Shown here: in pieces, positions 43,101 through 51,433 of the stretch
Layout of the letters: the number at the start of each line of letters is the position of its first letter
Numbering within the stretch: the stretch's first letter is position 1
From: Streptomyces sp. NBC_00390
GTDB taxonomy: Bacteria; Actinomycetota; Actinomycetes; Streptomycetales; Streptomycetaceae
NCBI RefSeq assembly: GCF_036057275.1
Contig: NZ_CP107945.1
Span: forward strand, 6,634,001 to 6,698,000
Direction: 5' to 3'
Length of the DNA: 64,000 nucleotides
Program-made: the position numbers and the translations under genes
The notes under the pieces: generated by a model
What the model saw: the letters and a program-made list of their open reading frames with translations, nothing else
The model's database searches: none
What the model was told of the DNA's origin: nothing

Positions 43101-44059
43101 ACGAGTCCCATCCGCGGACGCTGGCCGCGGCCAACAACCTGGCCCTGAACCTGCGCATGGTCGGGCGGTACGCCGAGGCGCTCGAGCTCGACCAGAGCCT
43201 GTTCGACCGGCGCTTCGAGCTCCACGGCCCGGCACACCCGTACACCCTCTCCTGCGCGATGAATCTCGCCCGGGACATGAGGGAGCTCGGGATGTACGAG
43301 GACTCCGTTTCGCTGCTCAGCCGCACCTACGAGCGCTACAAGGAGCAGCTCGGCCGGGCCTTCCCCGGCACGCTGGCTGCCGCCAAGAGCCTGGCGGTCT
43401 CCCTGCGCAGGGCCGGCCGGCTGGAGGACGCGCGGCGGCTGACGACCGCGACCCGGATCCGCTACCGGGCCAAGTACACCTCGGCCAACCCGGACCTGCT
43501 GGCCTGCGACCTGAACCTGGCGGCCGACCTGTTCGCGGCCGGTGAGCCGGTGGCGGCGCGGGACCTGGCGCAGGAGGTCGTCGACCAGTACAGGCTGGTG
43601 CCGGGGGAGCGGCACCCGTACACCCTGGCCGCCATCAACAACCTCGGCATCTACACATGGGGCTGTGGGTCTGCGGAGTCCGCGGCGCAGCTGCTGCAGA
43701 ATGTCTCCGCGGTGATGCGCCAAGTGCTCGGCGAGAATCATCCGCACGCCCTGTACTGCACCATCAACCTCGCCAACGCCCTTGCGGATCTGGGCAGTCT
43801 GGAGGAGGCACTGGAGATCGAGCAGCGGACCGTGGCCAAGCTGCGCAAGGTGCTCGGCCAGCACCACCCGGAGGTGCTCGGCATCGCCTCCAACCTGTCC
43901 GTCACGCTCGGGCTGCTGGGGCGCAAGGACGAGGCGGGGCAGCTGCGGACGGAGACGTTGAAGGAGCTGCAGCGCCAGCTCGGCGACGAGCATGCGCTGA
44001 CCCGGATCGCCCGCGACGAGCGCAGGGCACACCGCGACCTGGAGCCGCTGGCGGTGTGA
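40121..44059 (+). CDS. fxsT: FxsT: ParA-like, TIR-like, NB-ARC and TPR fusion
   Basis: 1312 aa, cytoplasmic. Order: ParA/MinD-like domain with deviant Walker A KGGTGRT (16-22) and YVLIDSRTGLSD; TIR-like domain from about 337 (PADLFLSYVAENRMWADWVEYVLT, RDVSAERERVEV); NB-ARC core with GLGGVGKT (526-533), WLLVFDNADD and the GLPL-like GDLPLAVEQA; and from about 910 a long TPR array of about 42-residue units (AEALELDQSLFDRRFELHGPAHPYTL). This is a STAND receptor layout: repeats sense, NB-ARC switches, TIR acts. The FxSxx-COOH family describes this as its TPR component. ATG 40121 overlaps the fxsC stop; GGAGG is placed correctly. Confidence 0.92.
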   Translation: MTASRDGRIITFYSYKGGTGRTMALANVAWILAANGKRVLAVDWDLEAPGLHKFFHPFLDPSTLGATTGVIDLITEYAWAATNPEPRRDDWHLDYARIQPHAVSLTPESLGWQFPEGGTLDFVSAGRQNREYSATVSTFDWDNFYDRLGGGHFFDALRDDMKTNYDYVLIDSRTGLSDIADICTVHLPDLLVDCFTLSDQSIDGAAAVARQIDERYGGRGIRIFPVPCRIDEGEKEKADAGRALARLKFDGIPSGLTGDELTAYWGAVEIPYRPYYAYEETLATFGDEAGLTSSLLSAFERLTAVITDQEITSMPAVGDEARLRIRDAFTRRRPALPADLFLSYVAENRMWADWVEYVLTRAGFRVVPRDVSAERERVEVDTQSDEAATRTVVLLSPAYLKSAHAVDVFSRAAAAEPGARRQLVQVRVGDVRMTSPNIDRNPVDLFRLDEVQATASLLRSLDRPVQLPEAASAGPRFPGTVPKIWNAPPRNPGFTGRSVVLERMRDQLGGGMSVAAVLPQPQTLYGLGGVGKTQVALEYVHRFMADYDLVWWISAEQQDDVVAGLAELAVRLGAQGGDDMAAASQEAIDLLRRGVPSPRWLLVFDNADDPEQLKQYFPAGGPGHVLVTSRNQTWSQYGDALPVDVFLREESIEHIQRRARGLSVEDADQVATAVGDLPLAVEQAAAWIAETATPVAAYLEQLREQATSVLALNQPAGYPEPVAATWNVSIEQLQERSPAAVRLLQLCAFFAPEPISANLLYSKEMIDELKPYDASLQEKLVLGRVIREIGRFALAKVDQVSNSIQVHRLVQAVIRAQLGEQEQMDARHAVHRILAGARPDDDEPIDNPETWPRFATIWPHLGPSEARYCKEPETRRLLIDRVRYLWKRGDWNTASVLANDLREAWRDMLGNDDLQYLYLRFHLSNILRSQGRYVEAKELDEETLERQRRVLGETHPHTYMTTSGLATDLGALGEYGTAMELATRAHEGFSQIFHESHPRTLAAANNLALNLRMVGRYAEALELDQSLFDRRFELHGPAHPYTLSCAMNLARDMRELGMYEDSVSLLSRTYERYKEQLGRAFPGTLAAAKSLAVSLRRAGRLEDARRLTTATRIRYRAKYTSANPDLLACDLNLAADLFAAGEPVAARDLAQEVVDQYRLVPGERHPYTLAAINNLGIYTWGCGSAESAAQLLQNVSAVMRQVLGENHPHALYCTINLANALADLGSLEEALEIEQRTVAKLRKVLGQHHPEVLGIASNLSVTLGLLGRKDEAGQLRTETLKELQRQLGDEHALTRIARDERRAHRDLEPLAV

Positions 44060-44060
44060 G

Positions 44061-44109
44061 GCCCGAAGGCGCGGTGCGGGGCAGTGCGTCCCGCACCGGG
44101 CTTCGGGGT
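44061..44109 (+). terminator. Terminator of the fxs operon
   Basis: Two-tier hairpin: an inner 8-bp stem (44073-44080 with 44090-44097) extended by an outer CCCGAAG/CTTCGGG pairing. Directly after the fxsT stop. Confidence 0.7.
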
Positions 44110-44248
44110 GCGCGTCGGGCGGTGCGGAGGCCGACGCCGGGTTCCTGGGTCGGGGTGGTCGGGCGGCGGCATTTGCGTGGTGTGGCGGGGCCGGAGTCAG
44201 GTCCGAGGGGCGGCGCCCCGCGTCCGTCCGCGGGCCCCGGCGCCGGGG

Positions 44249-45115
44249 TCAGTCGTCGAGCAGCCAGGTGAGGATCCTCGGCAGCGCGTGCAGCGCGTCG
44301 AAGTGCGCGGCGGCCGGTTCGAGGACTGCCGTCACGCCCGGGATGCGCTGCGCCAGCCAGCGGGAGTGGCCGACCGGCGCGAAGACGTCCTTCTCACCGT
44401 GCCACAGCATCACCGGACCCTTGATGTCCGCGGGATCGAAGCCCCATGGGCTGAGGAAGGCCAGTGCGTCGTCGATCCAGCCGTACGCCGAAGTGCGCAA
44501 CGCTTCCCGGTAGTTGCGCAGCAGCATGGATCTGACGCCCGCGTCCGCGACCACCATGCGGTCCGAGTCCGTCAGCTCCCGGCGCAGATCGTCGAGGAGC
44601 TTGACCGGATCCTTCCTGATCTCGGCAGAGCGTGTGATGAACCGTTCGACGAGATCGGCCGGGTCGGCCAACGCCGTTCTGTACTCCTGCACATTGGACG
44701 CGGCCATGCCCTCGAACCAGTCGAGTCCGTCCGCGTCCTTGGGGGCCAGCGTCACTAACGCGGCGGTCCGGGTGACCCGTTCGGGCATCAGAGCCGCGCA
44801 GGCCAGCGCATGCGGGGCGCCGCCGGAGCGGCCCACCACGGCGAAGCGCTCCAGGCCGAGTGCGTCGGCGATCGCCCGTACGTCTTCGGCCACATCGGCG
44901 ATGCTGCGGCCTGCCAGCCGGTCCGAACCGCCGTAGCCGGGGCGGTCGTACGCGATCAGCTGTGTGCCGCGCTGGTACAGCACCATGCCGCGCGGCGCCG
45001 GGCCCAGTCTGCTGCCGGGCGTGCCGTGCAGCAGGAAGACCGGCCTGCCGCGCGGATCGCCCAGTCGCTCCACCATCAGATGCCGCCCGTCCGCCGCGTG
45101 CACCCGACGTCGCAC
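44249..45115 (-). CDS. Alpha/beta hydrolase
   Basis: 288 aa. The alpha/beta-hydrolase fold begins VFLLHGTPGSRLGPAPRG (oxyanion region); the nucleophile elbow is VVGRSGGAPHALACAALM (Ser in GRSGG), and the C-terminal VMLWHGEKDVFAPVGHS with EPAAAHFDAL supplies the Asp and His of the triad. Substrate unknown; similar proteins are annotated as esterases or haloperoxidase-like. GTG 45115 follows AAGGGGGG, so longer starts reaching 45349 are rejected. Convergent with fxsT and divergent from the protease gene. Confidence 0.87.
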   Translation of the reverse strand: MRRRVHAADGRHLMVERLGDPRGRPVFLLHGTPGSRLGPAPRGMVLYQRGTQLIAYDRPGYGGSDRLAGRSIADVAEDVRAIADALGLERFAVVGRSGGAPHALACAALMPERVTRTAALVTLAPKDADGLDWFEGMAASNVQEYRTALADPADLVERFITRSAEIRKDPVKLLDDLRRELTDSDRMVVADAGVRSMLLRNYREALRTSAYGWIDDALAFLSPWGFDPADIKGPVMLWHGEKDVFAPVGHSRWLAQRIPGVTAVLEPAAAHFDALHALPRILTWLLDD

Positions 45116-45285
45116 CCGAACGCCCCCCTTCGGCCGTACCTGCCCTATGCAGACATCATGAGCCTGAAATTCCCCGCACGTCCGGTGATTACCCATCAGG
45201 ACGCAGACGTGCCGCTGCAATCCGGCCTCCTGTGAAGAGTCTGTGAACGCAACCGTGGTGTCGTGTGCCCGTCCCGCGGTCGACC

Positions 45286-45315
45286 TTGTGTGCGAGTGCG
45301 ACGCGTCGGAATAGT
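45286..45315 (+). promoter_or_regulatory. Possible promoter of the second protease gene
   Basis: TTGTGT (45286-45291), 18-base spacer, AATAGT (45310-45315). Leader of about 62 bases before the TTG start. Weak-consensus match. Confidence 0.35.
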
Positions 45316-45384
45316 GGGCGGCCGATCCTCCGTGTCCGGCCACCCCCACGTGCGCCGGGCGCGGCCCCCACAGGAGGTCAAACG

Positions 45385-46470
45385 TTGAAGCACCGACGCA
45401 TACCCAAGCGGAAGGCAGCGATCGCCGGTGGCGCGATCGTCGCCCTGGTCGCCGCCGGCCTCACGTTCCAGAGTGCGAACGCCAGTGACAACACCGAGCA
45501 GTTCAGCGTCAAGTCGCTGACGGCGCCGGCTGCCGGGAATCTCGCCGTCACGCTGAAGGCGGACCTGGGAGCCGACGAGGCAGGCGCGTACTACGACACC
45601 AAGGCCAAGGCCCTCGTCGTCAACGTGGTGGACGAGGCGGCCGCGCAGACCGTTCGCGAGGCGGGCGGCAAGGCCAGAATCGTCGAGAACACCCTTGCCG
45701 AGCTGACCGGCGCCCGGCAGACCCTGACCGACAAGGCGTCCATTCCCGGCACCTCGTGGGCCACCGACCCGGTCACCAACAAGGTGGTCGTCACGGCCGA
45801 CCGCACGGTCTCCGGCGCGGAGTGGACCAAGCTGCAGCAGGTCGTGAAGGGCCTCGGCGGCAAGGCCGAGCTCAAGAAGACCACAGGTGAGTTCAAGCCG
45901 TTCATCGCGGGCGGCGACGCGATCCACTCCGGCGGCGGACGCTGCTCGCTGGGCTTCAACGTGGTCAAGGACGGCGAACCGCACTTCATCACCGCCGGCC
46001 ACTGCGGCCAGTCCGGCAGCGAGTGGTCCGAGTCCGCGGACGGCGCGCCGATCGGCACGATGGTCGACTCGCAGTTCCCGGGCAACGACTTCGCGCTGGT
46101 CAAGTACAGCGGCAGCACCGAGCACCCGAGCGAGGTCGACCTCTACAACGGCAGCGCGCAGGCCATCACCCAGGCGGGCGAGGCGACCGTCGGTATGCAG
46201 GTGCAGCGCAGCGGCTCCACCACCCAGGTCCACGACGGCGAGGTCACGGGGCTCGACGCCACCGTGAACTACGGCAACGGCGACATCGTGGAAGGCCTCA
46301 TCCAGACCAACGTCTGCGCCGAGCCGGGCGACAGCGGCGGCTCCCTCTTCGCCGGCGACGCCGCGATCGGGCTCACCTCGGGCGGCAGCGGTGACTGCAC
46401 CTCGGGCGGCGAGACCTTCTTCCAGCCGGTGACCGAGGCGCTGAGCGTCTTCGGCGCCGAGATCGGCTGA
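45385..46470 (+). CDS. Streptogrisin D-type secreted serine protease
   Basis: 361 aa. Signal peptide about 1-34 (KRKAAIAGGAIVALVAAGLTFQSANA), long pro-region (about 140 aa), mature enzyme from IAGGDAIHSGGGRCS (residue 174), 188 aa, the length of S. griseus protease D. The triad is H206 (TAGHC), D235 (GNDFA) and S317 (GDSGGS). The start is TTG 45385, 6 bases after AGGAGGT, a rare start codon; no ATG or GTG lies in-frame nearby. The second streptogrisin gene in the window, on the far side of the fxs locus from the first. Confidence 0.93.
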   Translation: MKHRRIPKRKAAIAGGAIVALVAAGLTFQSANASDNTEQFSVKSLTAPAAGNLAVTLKADLGADEAGAYYDTKAKALVVNVVDEAAAQTVREAGGKARIVENTLAELTGARQTLTDKASIPGTSWATDPVTNKVVVTADRTVSGAEWTKLQQVVKGLGGKAELKKTTGEFKPFIAGGDAIHSGGGRCSLGFNVVKDGEPHFITAGHCGQSGSEWSESADGAPIGTMVDSQFPGNDFALVKYSGSTEHPSEVDLYNGSAQAITQAGEATVGMQVQRSGSTTQVHDGEVTGLDATVNYGNGDIVEGLIQTNVCAEPGDSGGSLFAGDAAIGLTSGGSGDCTSGGETFFQPVTEALSVFGAEIG

Positions 46471-46489
46471 CATACCCCACCGTGGGCCG

Positions 46490-46526
46490 AGGGCCCGGGT
46501 CTCCCGTCACGGGCGGCCCGGGCCCT
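46490..46526. terminator. Bidirectional terminator
   Basis: Perfect 10-bp arms AGGGCCCGGG (46490-46499) and CCCGGGCCCT (46517-46526) with an inner CCCG/CGGG pairing. Between convergent genes. Confidence 0.75.
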
Positions 46527-46528
46527 GC

Positions 46529-47776
46529 TCATGCCCGGCCCTCGGGACCTGTCTCCCGGCCCGGCTCATCCGGCCGTCGCAGCGCCAGGTGGGCCGCCCA
46601 GATGACCGACACCAGCGGGACGGCCACCACCGCGCCCACCACCCCCGCCGCGATGGCTCCGCCGATCACCGTGAGCGCGACCACCACCGGGTGCAGCCGG
46701 ACCGCCCAGCTCATCACGAGCGGGTGCAGCAGATGCCCCTCGATCTGGCCGATGATCACGATCAGTGCGACGACGACGGCCGCGATCACCGGCCCCTTGG
46801 ACGCCAGCGCCACCACCGCCGCGACGGCCAGTGCGATGGGCGAGCCGATCAGCGGAACGAAGGCGGCGAAGAACTCGAGCAGTGCGAGGGGCACGGCGAG
46901 CGGCACACCGAGTGCGTAGAGGGCGACGCCGACAAGGACGGCGTTGGTGGCGGCCACCAGCACGATCCCCCGGGTGTACCCGGTGAAGGTCCGCCAGCCC
47001 GCCCGTCCGGCAAGCACCACGCGGCTCCTGAGCCGCGCCGACAGCCGGCCGCAGAACCAGCTCCACTGCCGGTCGCCCGAGTGCAGGAAGAACACCGAGC
47101 AGAACAGTGCCAGCGCGAGCACCGTCAGCACCTGCACCAGCCGCCCGGCGCCGCTGAGCGCCGTGCTGATCAGAGTGGAACGGTGGCTGGACAGGAACTG
47201 CCCGATCCGGGACCGGACATCGGTGAGGGTGTCGGGGTTGAGCCGGAACGGCGGCTCCTCCAGCCATCGTTCGATTCTGCCGAGGCCCGCCCCGAACTCC
47301 CGCTGGAGCGTGGCGCGCTCCCCGGCGACCACCTCGCCGATCAGCGCGAGGGTGCCGAAGACGACGATCATGCTGCCGATCAGGGTGATGGCAACGGCGA
47401 GCGCCCGTGGAAGCCTGCGGGCCAGCAGATCGGTCACCGGCCGGAGCAGCGCGGTGGCGACCAGTCCGAGAAAGACGGCCACGGCGATCTCGTGGAAGCG
47501 CCCCAGCAGCGAGAAGACGGCGTACACGGCGGCGCCCACCACCAGGAGCCGCCAGGCGTACGCTGCGGCGGTCCCAAGGAGCGGGGGGACGCGTGGCCCG
47601 GCGCCCGGCTCCGTGCCGGCGGGCCCCGTACCGGCGCGGGGAGCCGGGCCGGACGGGCGGTGGGCCATGCGGCGTGCCGTACGGATACGCAGCCGCCGCG
47701 CCTGGGACGGGCCACCGGTGTGGGGCTCCCCGGCGGGCCTGTCGCCGCCCGCCGGGCCGGGGCTTGTCTGTGCCAT
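46529..47776 (-). CDS. AI-2E transporter family (PerM/YdiK-like) membrane protein
   Basis: 415 aa. A Pro/Arg-rich cytoplasmic N-terminus (about 75 residues) precedes about eight membrane helices of the AI-2E exporter/UPF0118 family. Typical segments are RFHEIAVAVFLGLVATALLRPVTDLLARRLPRALAV and the C-terminal FVPLIGSPIALAVAAVVALASKG, IGQIEGHLLHPLVMSWAVRLHPVVVAL. Members export small molecules or sodium. ATG 47776 is chosen; the same frame runs open for 3.6 kb antisense to dnaE2, which I regard as an artefact of high GC. Confidence 0.88.
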   Translation of the reverse strand: MAQTSPGPAGGDRPAGEPHTGGPSQARRLRIRTARRMAHRPSGPAPRAGTGPAGTEPGAGPRVPPLLGTAAAYAWRLLVVGAAVYAVFSLLGRFHEIAVAVFLGLVATALLRPVTDLLARRLPRALAVAITLIGSMIVVFGTLALIGEVVAGERATLQREFGAGLGRIERWLEEPPFRLNPDTLTDVRSRIGQFLSSHRSTLISTALSGAGRLVQVLTVLALALFCSVFFLHSGDRQWSWFCGRLSARLRSRVVLAGRAGWRTFTGYTRGIVLVAATNAVLVGVALYALGVPLAVPLALLEFFAAFVPLIGSPIALAVAAVVALASKGPVIAAVVVALIVIIGQIEGHLLHPLVMSWAVRLHPVVVALTVIGGAIAAGVVGAVVAVPLVSVIWAAHLALRRPDEPGRETGPEGRA

Positions 47777-47910
47777 GGCCCAACGCTCGGCGGCACTCGG
47801 TGTTCGTGCAGGTGGGACGGGGCCGAATGGCGGATGGGCCGCAGGCCCGGGGCGGGCCGCGGACCTGGCGGACAGGGGCCGCGGGCCTGGCGGGACGCTT
47901 CCCTCAGGTG

Positions 47911-47926
47911 TCGCACGAATGTTCGA
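47911..47926 (+). promoter_or_regulatory. LexA (SOS) box of dnaE2
   Basis: TCGCACGAATGTTCGA fits the actinobacterial LexA consensus TCGAACNNNNGTTCGA with one mismatch in 12 defined bases. It lies 58 bases before the dnaE2 start. A TATGGT -10 candidate is at 47936-47941, so LexA bound here would block the promoter. Confidence 0.7.
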
Positions 47927-47983
47927 AACTTGGTCTATGGTGGAGACAGGGGGAGGTGAAACGGTCTGATCCAGGAGGTGCGG

Positions 47984-50900
47984 GTGCCCGGGTTCACGCA
48001 TCTGCACACCGTGTCCGGGTTCTCCCTGCGGTACGGGGCGTCCCACCCGGAACGGCTTGCCGAGCGCGCCGCCGAGCGGGGTATGGACGCCCTCGCGCTG
48101 ACCGACCGCGACACCCTCGCGGGCGCGGTCCGCTTCGCCAAGGCCTGCGCCAGGGAGGGCATCGGGGTACGGCCGCTGTTCGGGGTGGACCTCGCGGTGG
48201 CGGAGCGTACGCACCGGGAGGGGCCCGCCGAGCGGCGGCGCACCCCGGTGCGCGGCGGGGCGTTCATCGACGAATCCGCGCCTCGTACCGTCTTTCTCGC
48301 CCGCTCCCGCCAGGGCTGGGCCGAGCTGTGCCGGATGATCACCGCCGCCCATGCCGCGGACGACGGCAGCCCGCTGCTGCCCTGGTCCGACAACCACGGC
48401 GACGGACTGACCGTGCTGCTCGGCCCGTCGTCCGAGGTCGGCCGGGCGCTGACCGCGGGCCGGCCCGACCGTGCGGCGAAGCTGCTCGCGCCGTGGCGGG
48501 AGAGGTACGGCGACCGGCTGTGCCTGGAGGTCGTGCACCACGGCCGCGAGGGCACCGGCCCCGGCTCGCTGAGGCATGCCGCCCGTACCCTCGGCCTCGC
48601 CGCAGAGCAGGGTGTACGGGCCGTGCTGACCAACGCCGTCCGGTACGCCGACGCCGGGCAGGGCCCGGTCGCCGATGTCCTCGACGCGGCCCGCCGGCTC
48701 GTCCCCGTCGACCCGCGCAAGGGGCTCGACAGCGGCGAGCGCTGGCTCAAGGACCCGGCCGCGATGGCTCATCTCGCCGACCGGGTCGCCCAGGCCGCGG
48801 GCCTGCGGCGAGACACCGCGCACCGGCTGCTCACCATGACGGAGGAGACCGCCGCCGCATGTCTGGTCGACCCCGAGGACGACCTCGGGATCGGCGCCGT
48901 CCACTTCCCGGAGCCGTACCTCGTCGGCGCGGAGCACCGCAGTGCCCAGCGGGTGCTGGCCTCCCGGGCCGCCGCCGGAATGGTGCTGCGTGGTTACGAC
49001 GGCCGGCGCGCCTACTGGGAGCGGATGCACCACGAGCTGGACATCATCGCCCACCACGGCTTCGCCTCCTACTTCCTGACGGTCGCCCAAGTCGTCGACG
49101 ACACCCGGAAGATGGGCATCCGGGTCGCGGCGCGTGGCTCCGGGGCGGGGTCCCTGGTCAACCATCTCCTCGGTATCGCTCATGCCGATCCGGTCGAGCA
49201 CGGGCTGCTGATGGAACGCTTCCTGTCCAAGCGGCGGCACGTACTGCCCGACATCGACATCGATGTGGAGTCCGCCCGCCGGATCGAGGTCTACCGCGCG
49301 ATCATCGGCCGGTTCGGCGAGGAGCGGGTGGCGACCGTCGCCATGCCGGAGACCTACCGGGTGCGCCATGCGGTACGGGACGTGGGCGCGGCGCTGTCCA
49401 TGGACCCCGCCGACATCGACCGGATCGCCAAGTCCTTCCCGCACATCAGGGCCCGTGACGCCCGCGCCGCGCTGGAGGAGCTGCCGGAACTGCGGGATGT
49501 GGCAAAGGAGCTGAAGGGTCACGGGAGGCTGTGGGATCTGGTCGAGTCGCTGGACGCACTGCCCCGCGGCGTCGCCATGCACCCGTGCGGAGTGCTGCTC
49601 TCCGACGCCTCGCTGCTCGCCCGTACCCCGGTGGTGCCCACCAGCGGCGAGAGCCTGCCCATGTCGCAGTTCGACAAGGACGACGTGGAGGAGCTCGGGC
49701 TGCTCAAACTGGACGTCCTGGGGGTGCGGATGCAGTCGGCGATGGCGCATGCGGTCGCCGAGGTGCGGCGGGCGACGGGCCGGGAGGTGGACCTCGACGA
49801 CCCCGCTCAGGTACCGCCGGGCGACCCGGACACGTACGCGCTCATCAAGTCGACCGAGACGCTGGGCTGTTTCCAGATCGAGTCGCCGGGCCAGCGGGAT
49901 CTGGTCGGACGCCTGCAGCCGGAGACCTTCCACGATCTGGTCGTCGACATCTCGCTGTTCCGGCCGGGGCCGGTCGCGGCCGACATGGTGCGCCCCTTCA
50001 TCGAGGCCCGGCACGGGCGTGCGCCGATCCGCTTTCCGCACCCGGATCTGGAGGGACCGCTGAAGGAGACGTACGGGGTGGTCGTCTTCCACGAGCAGAT
50101 CATCGAGATGGTGAACCTCATGACCGGCTGCGGCCGGGACGAGGCCGACCGGGTGCGGCGCGGACTCTCCGACTCCGAGTCGCAGGGGAAGATCAAGGTC
50201 TGGTTCGCGCAGCATGCGGAGGCGAGGGGGTACACGCCCGAAGTGATCGCCCGCACCTGGGAGATCATCGCGGCCTTCGGGTCGTACGGCTTCTGCAAGG
50301 CGCACGCGGTCGCCTTCGCCGTGCCGACCTATCAGTCGGCGTGGCTCAAGGCGCACCACCCGGCGGCCTTCTACGCAGGACTGCTCACCCACGACCCCGG
50401 GATGTATCCCAAGCGACTGCTGCTGGCGGACGCGCGGCGGCGCGGGGTTCCGGTGCTGCCGCTGGATGTGAACCGGTCGGCGGTCGCCCATCGAATCGAA
50501 CTGGTGTCTGATGGTGGCCGGGATGTCTGGGGGCTGCGGCTCGCGCTCGCGGACGTCCATGGCATCAGCGAGGCCGAGGCGGCGCGGATCGAGGCCGGGC
50601 AGCCCTACTCCTCGCTGCGGGACTTCTGGGAGCGGGCTCACCCCGGCCGGCCCGTCGCCGAACGGCTCGCCCAGGTCGGCGCGCTCGACGCCTTCGGCGC
50701 GAACCGCCGCGATCTGATGCTGCACCTGACCGAACTCCACCGCGGCCGGCGGAGTCCGGGCGCGTACGGAAGCCAGCTCCCTCTGGGCGACGGGCGGAAA
50801 ACGGCTCCGGTCGGACTGCCCGACCTGGGGGACACGGAACGCCTCAGCGCCGAGCTGGGCGTCCTCGGCATGGACGCCTCCCGTCATCTGATGGGGGATC

Positions 50901-51433
50901 ACCACGCTTTCCTGGCCGAGCTGGGAGTGGTCTGCGCCCAGCGGCTGCGCGCGGCCCCGCACGGGCAGACGGTGCTGGTCGCGGGCGCGAAGGCAGCCAC
51001 CCAGACACCGCCGATCCGGTCCGGCAGGCGGGTCATCTTCACCACCCTCGACGACGGCACCGGACTGGTCGACCTGGCCTTCTTCGACGACAGCCACGCC
51101 GCGTGCGCCCACACCGTCTTCCACTCCTGGCTGCTGCTGGTACGCGGGGTGGTGCAGCGGCGCGGACCGCGCAGCCTCAGCGTGGTCGGTGCGGCGGCCT
51201 GGAACCTGGCGGAGCTGGTGGAGCTGCGGCGTACGGGCGGACTCGACGCGGTCGCGGCCCGGCTGGCGGCCCCGGCGGCGGAACCGGAGCCGGAGGCATC
51301 GTCCGACAGCGGCCGCCGTATCGAACTGCCCACGGGCTACCGGCTCAACCCCTGGGCGGATCTGCAGCCGCCGGGTGAAAAGGCCGCCACCGGAAGGAAG
51401 TTGTGGCACCAGAGTCCAGGGAGCGCCGGATGA
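47984..51433 (+). CDS. dnaE2: Error-prone DNA polymerase III alpha, DnaE2
   Basis: 1149 aa. Translesion replicase of the C family induced by DNA damage. The PHP domain starts FTHLHTVSGFSLRYGASHPERL; the polymerase palm has LPDIDIDVESARR with the catalytic aspartates; GSYGFCKAHAVAFAVPTYQSAWLKAHHP and the C-terminal OB-fold follow. It is shorter than replicative DnaE and has DnaE2 traits. GTG 47984 lies 5 bases after AGGAGG (47973-47978); GTG 47978 falls inside that site. A LexA box precedes it and the ImuB-like gene overlaps its stop as ATGA. Confidence 0.95.
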   Translation: MPGFTHLHTVSGFSLRYGASHPERLAERAAERGMDALALTDRDTLAGAVRFAKACAREGIGVRPLFGVDLAVAERTHREGPAERRRTPVRGGAFIDESAPRTVFLARSRQGWAELCRMITAAHAADDGSPLLPWSDNHGDGLTVLLGPSSEVGRALTAGRPDRAAKLLAPWRERYGDRLCLEVVHHGREGTGPGSLRHAARTLGLAAEQGVRAVLTNAVRYADAGQGPVADVLDAARRLVPVDPRKGLDSGERWLKDPAAMAHLADRVAQAAGLRRDTAHRLLTMTEETAAACLVDPEDDLGIGAVHFPEPYLVGAEHRSAQRVLASRAAAGMVLRGYDGRRAYWERMHHELDIIAHHGFASYFLTVAQVVDDTRKMGIRVAARGSGAGSLVNHLLGIAHADPVEHGLLMERFLSKRRHVLPDIDIDVESARRIEVYRAIIGRFGEERVATVAMPETYRVRHAVRDVGAALSMDPADIDRIAKSFPHIRARDARAALEELPELRDVAKELKGHGRLWDLVESLDALPRGVAMHPCGVLLSDASLLARTPVVPTSGESLPMSQFDKDDVEELGLLKLDVLGVRMQSAMAHAVAEVRRATGREVDLDDPAQVPPGDPDTYALIKSTETLGCFQIESPGQRDLVGRLQPETFHDLVVDISLFRPGPVAADMVRPFIEARHGRAPIRFPHPDLEGPLKETYGVVVFHEQIIEMVNLMTGCGRDEADRVRRGLSDSESQGKIKVWFAQHAEARGYTPEVIARTWEIIAAFGSYGFCKAHAVAFAVPTYQSAWLKAHHPAAFYAGLLTHDPGMYPKRLLLADARRRGVPVLPLDVNRSAVAHRIELVSDGGRDVWGLRLALADVHGISEAEAARIEAGQPYSSLRDFWERAHPGRPVAERLAQVGALDAFGANRRDLMLHLTELHRGRRSPGAYGSQLPLGDGRKTAPVGLPDLGDTERLSAELGVLGMDASRHLMGDHHAFLAELGVVCAQRLRAAPHGQTVLVAGAKAATQTPPIRSGRRVIFTTLDDGTGLVDLAFFDDSHAACAHTVFHSWLLLVRGVVQRRGPRSLSVVGAAAWNLAELVELRRTGGLDAVAARLAAPAAEPEPEASSDSGRRIELPTGYRLNPWADLQPPGEKAATGRKLWHQSPGSAG

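Noticed and set aside
47921..47928. tRNA T-loop (GTTCGAAA)
   Set aside because: It is half of the LexA box; no cloverleaf.
47777..51409. Very long open frame antisense to dnaE2, extending the AI-2E gene to 1626 aa
   Set aside because: High GC keeps antisense frames open. The AI-2E family fits only the part up to 47776 and the sense strand encodes DnaE2.
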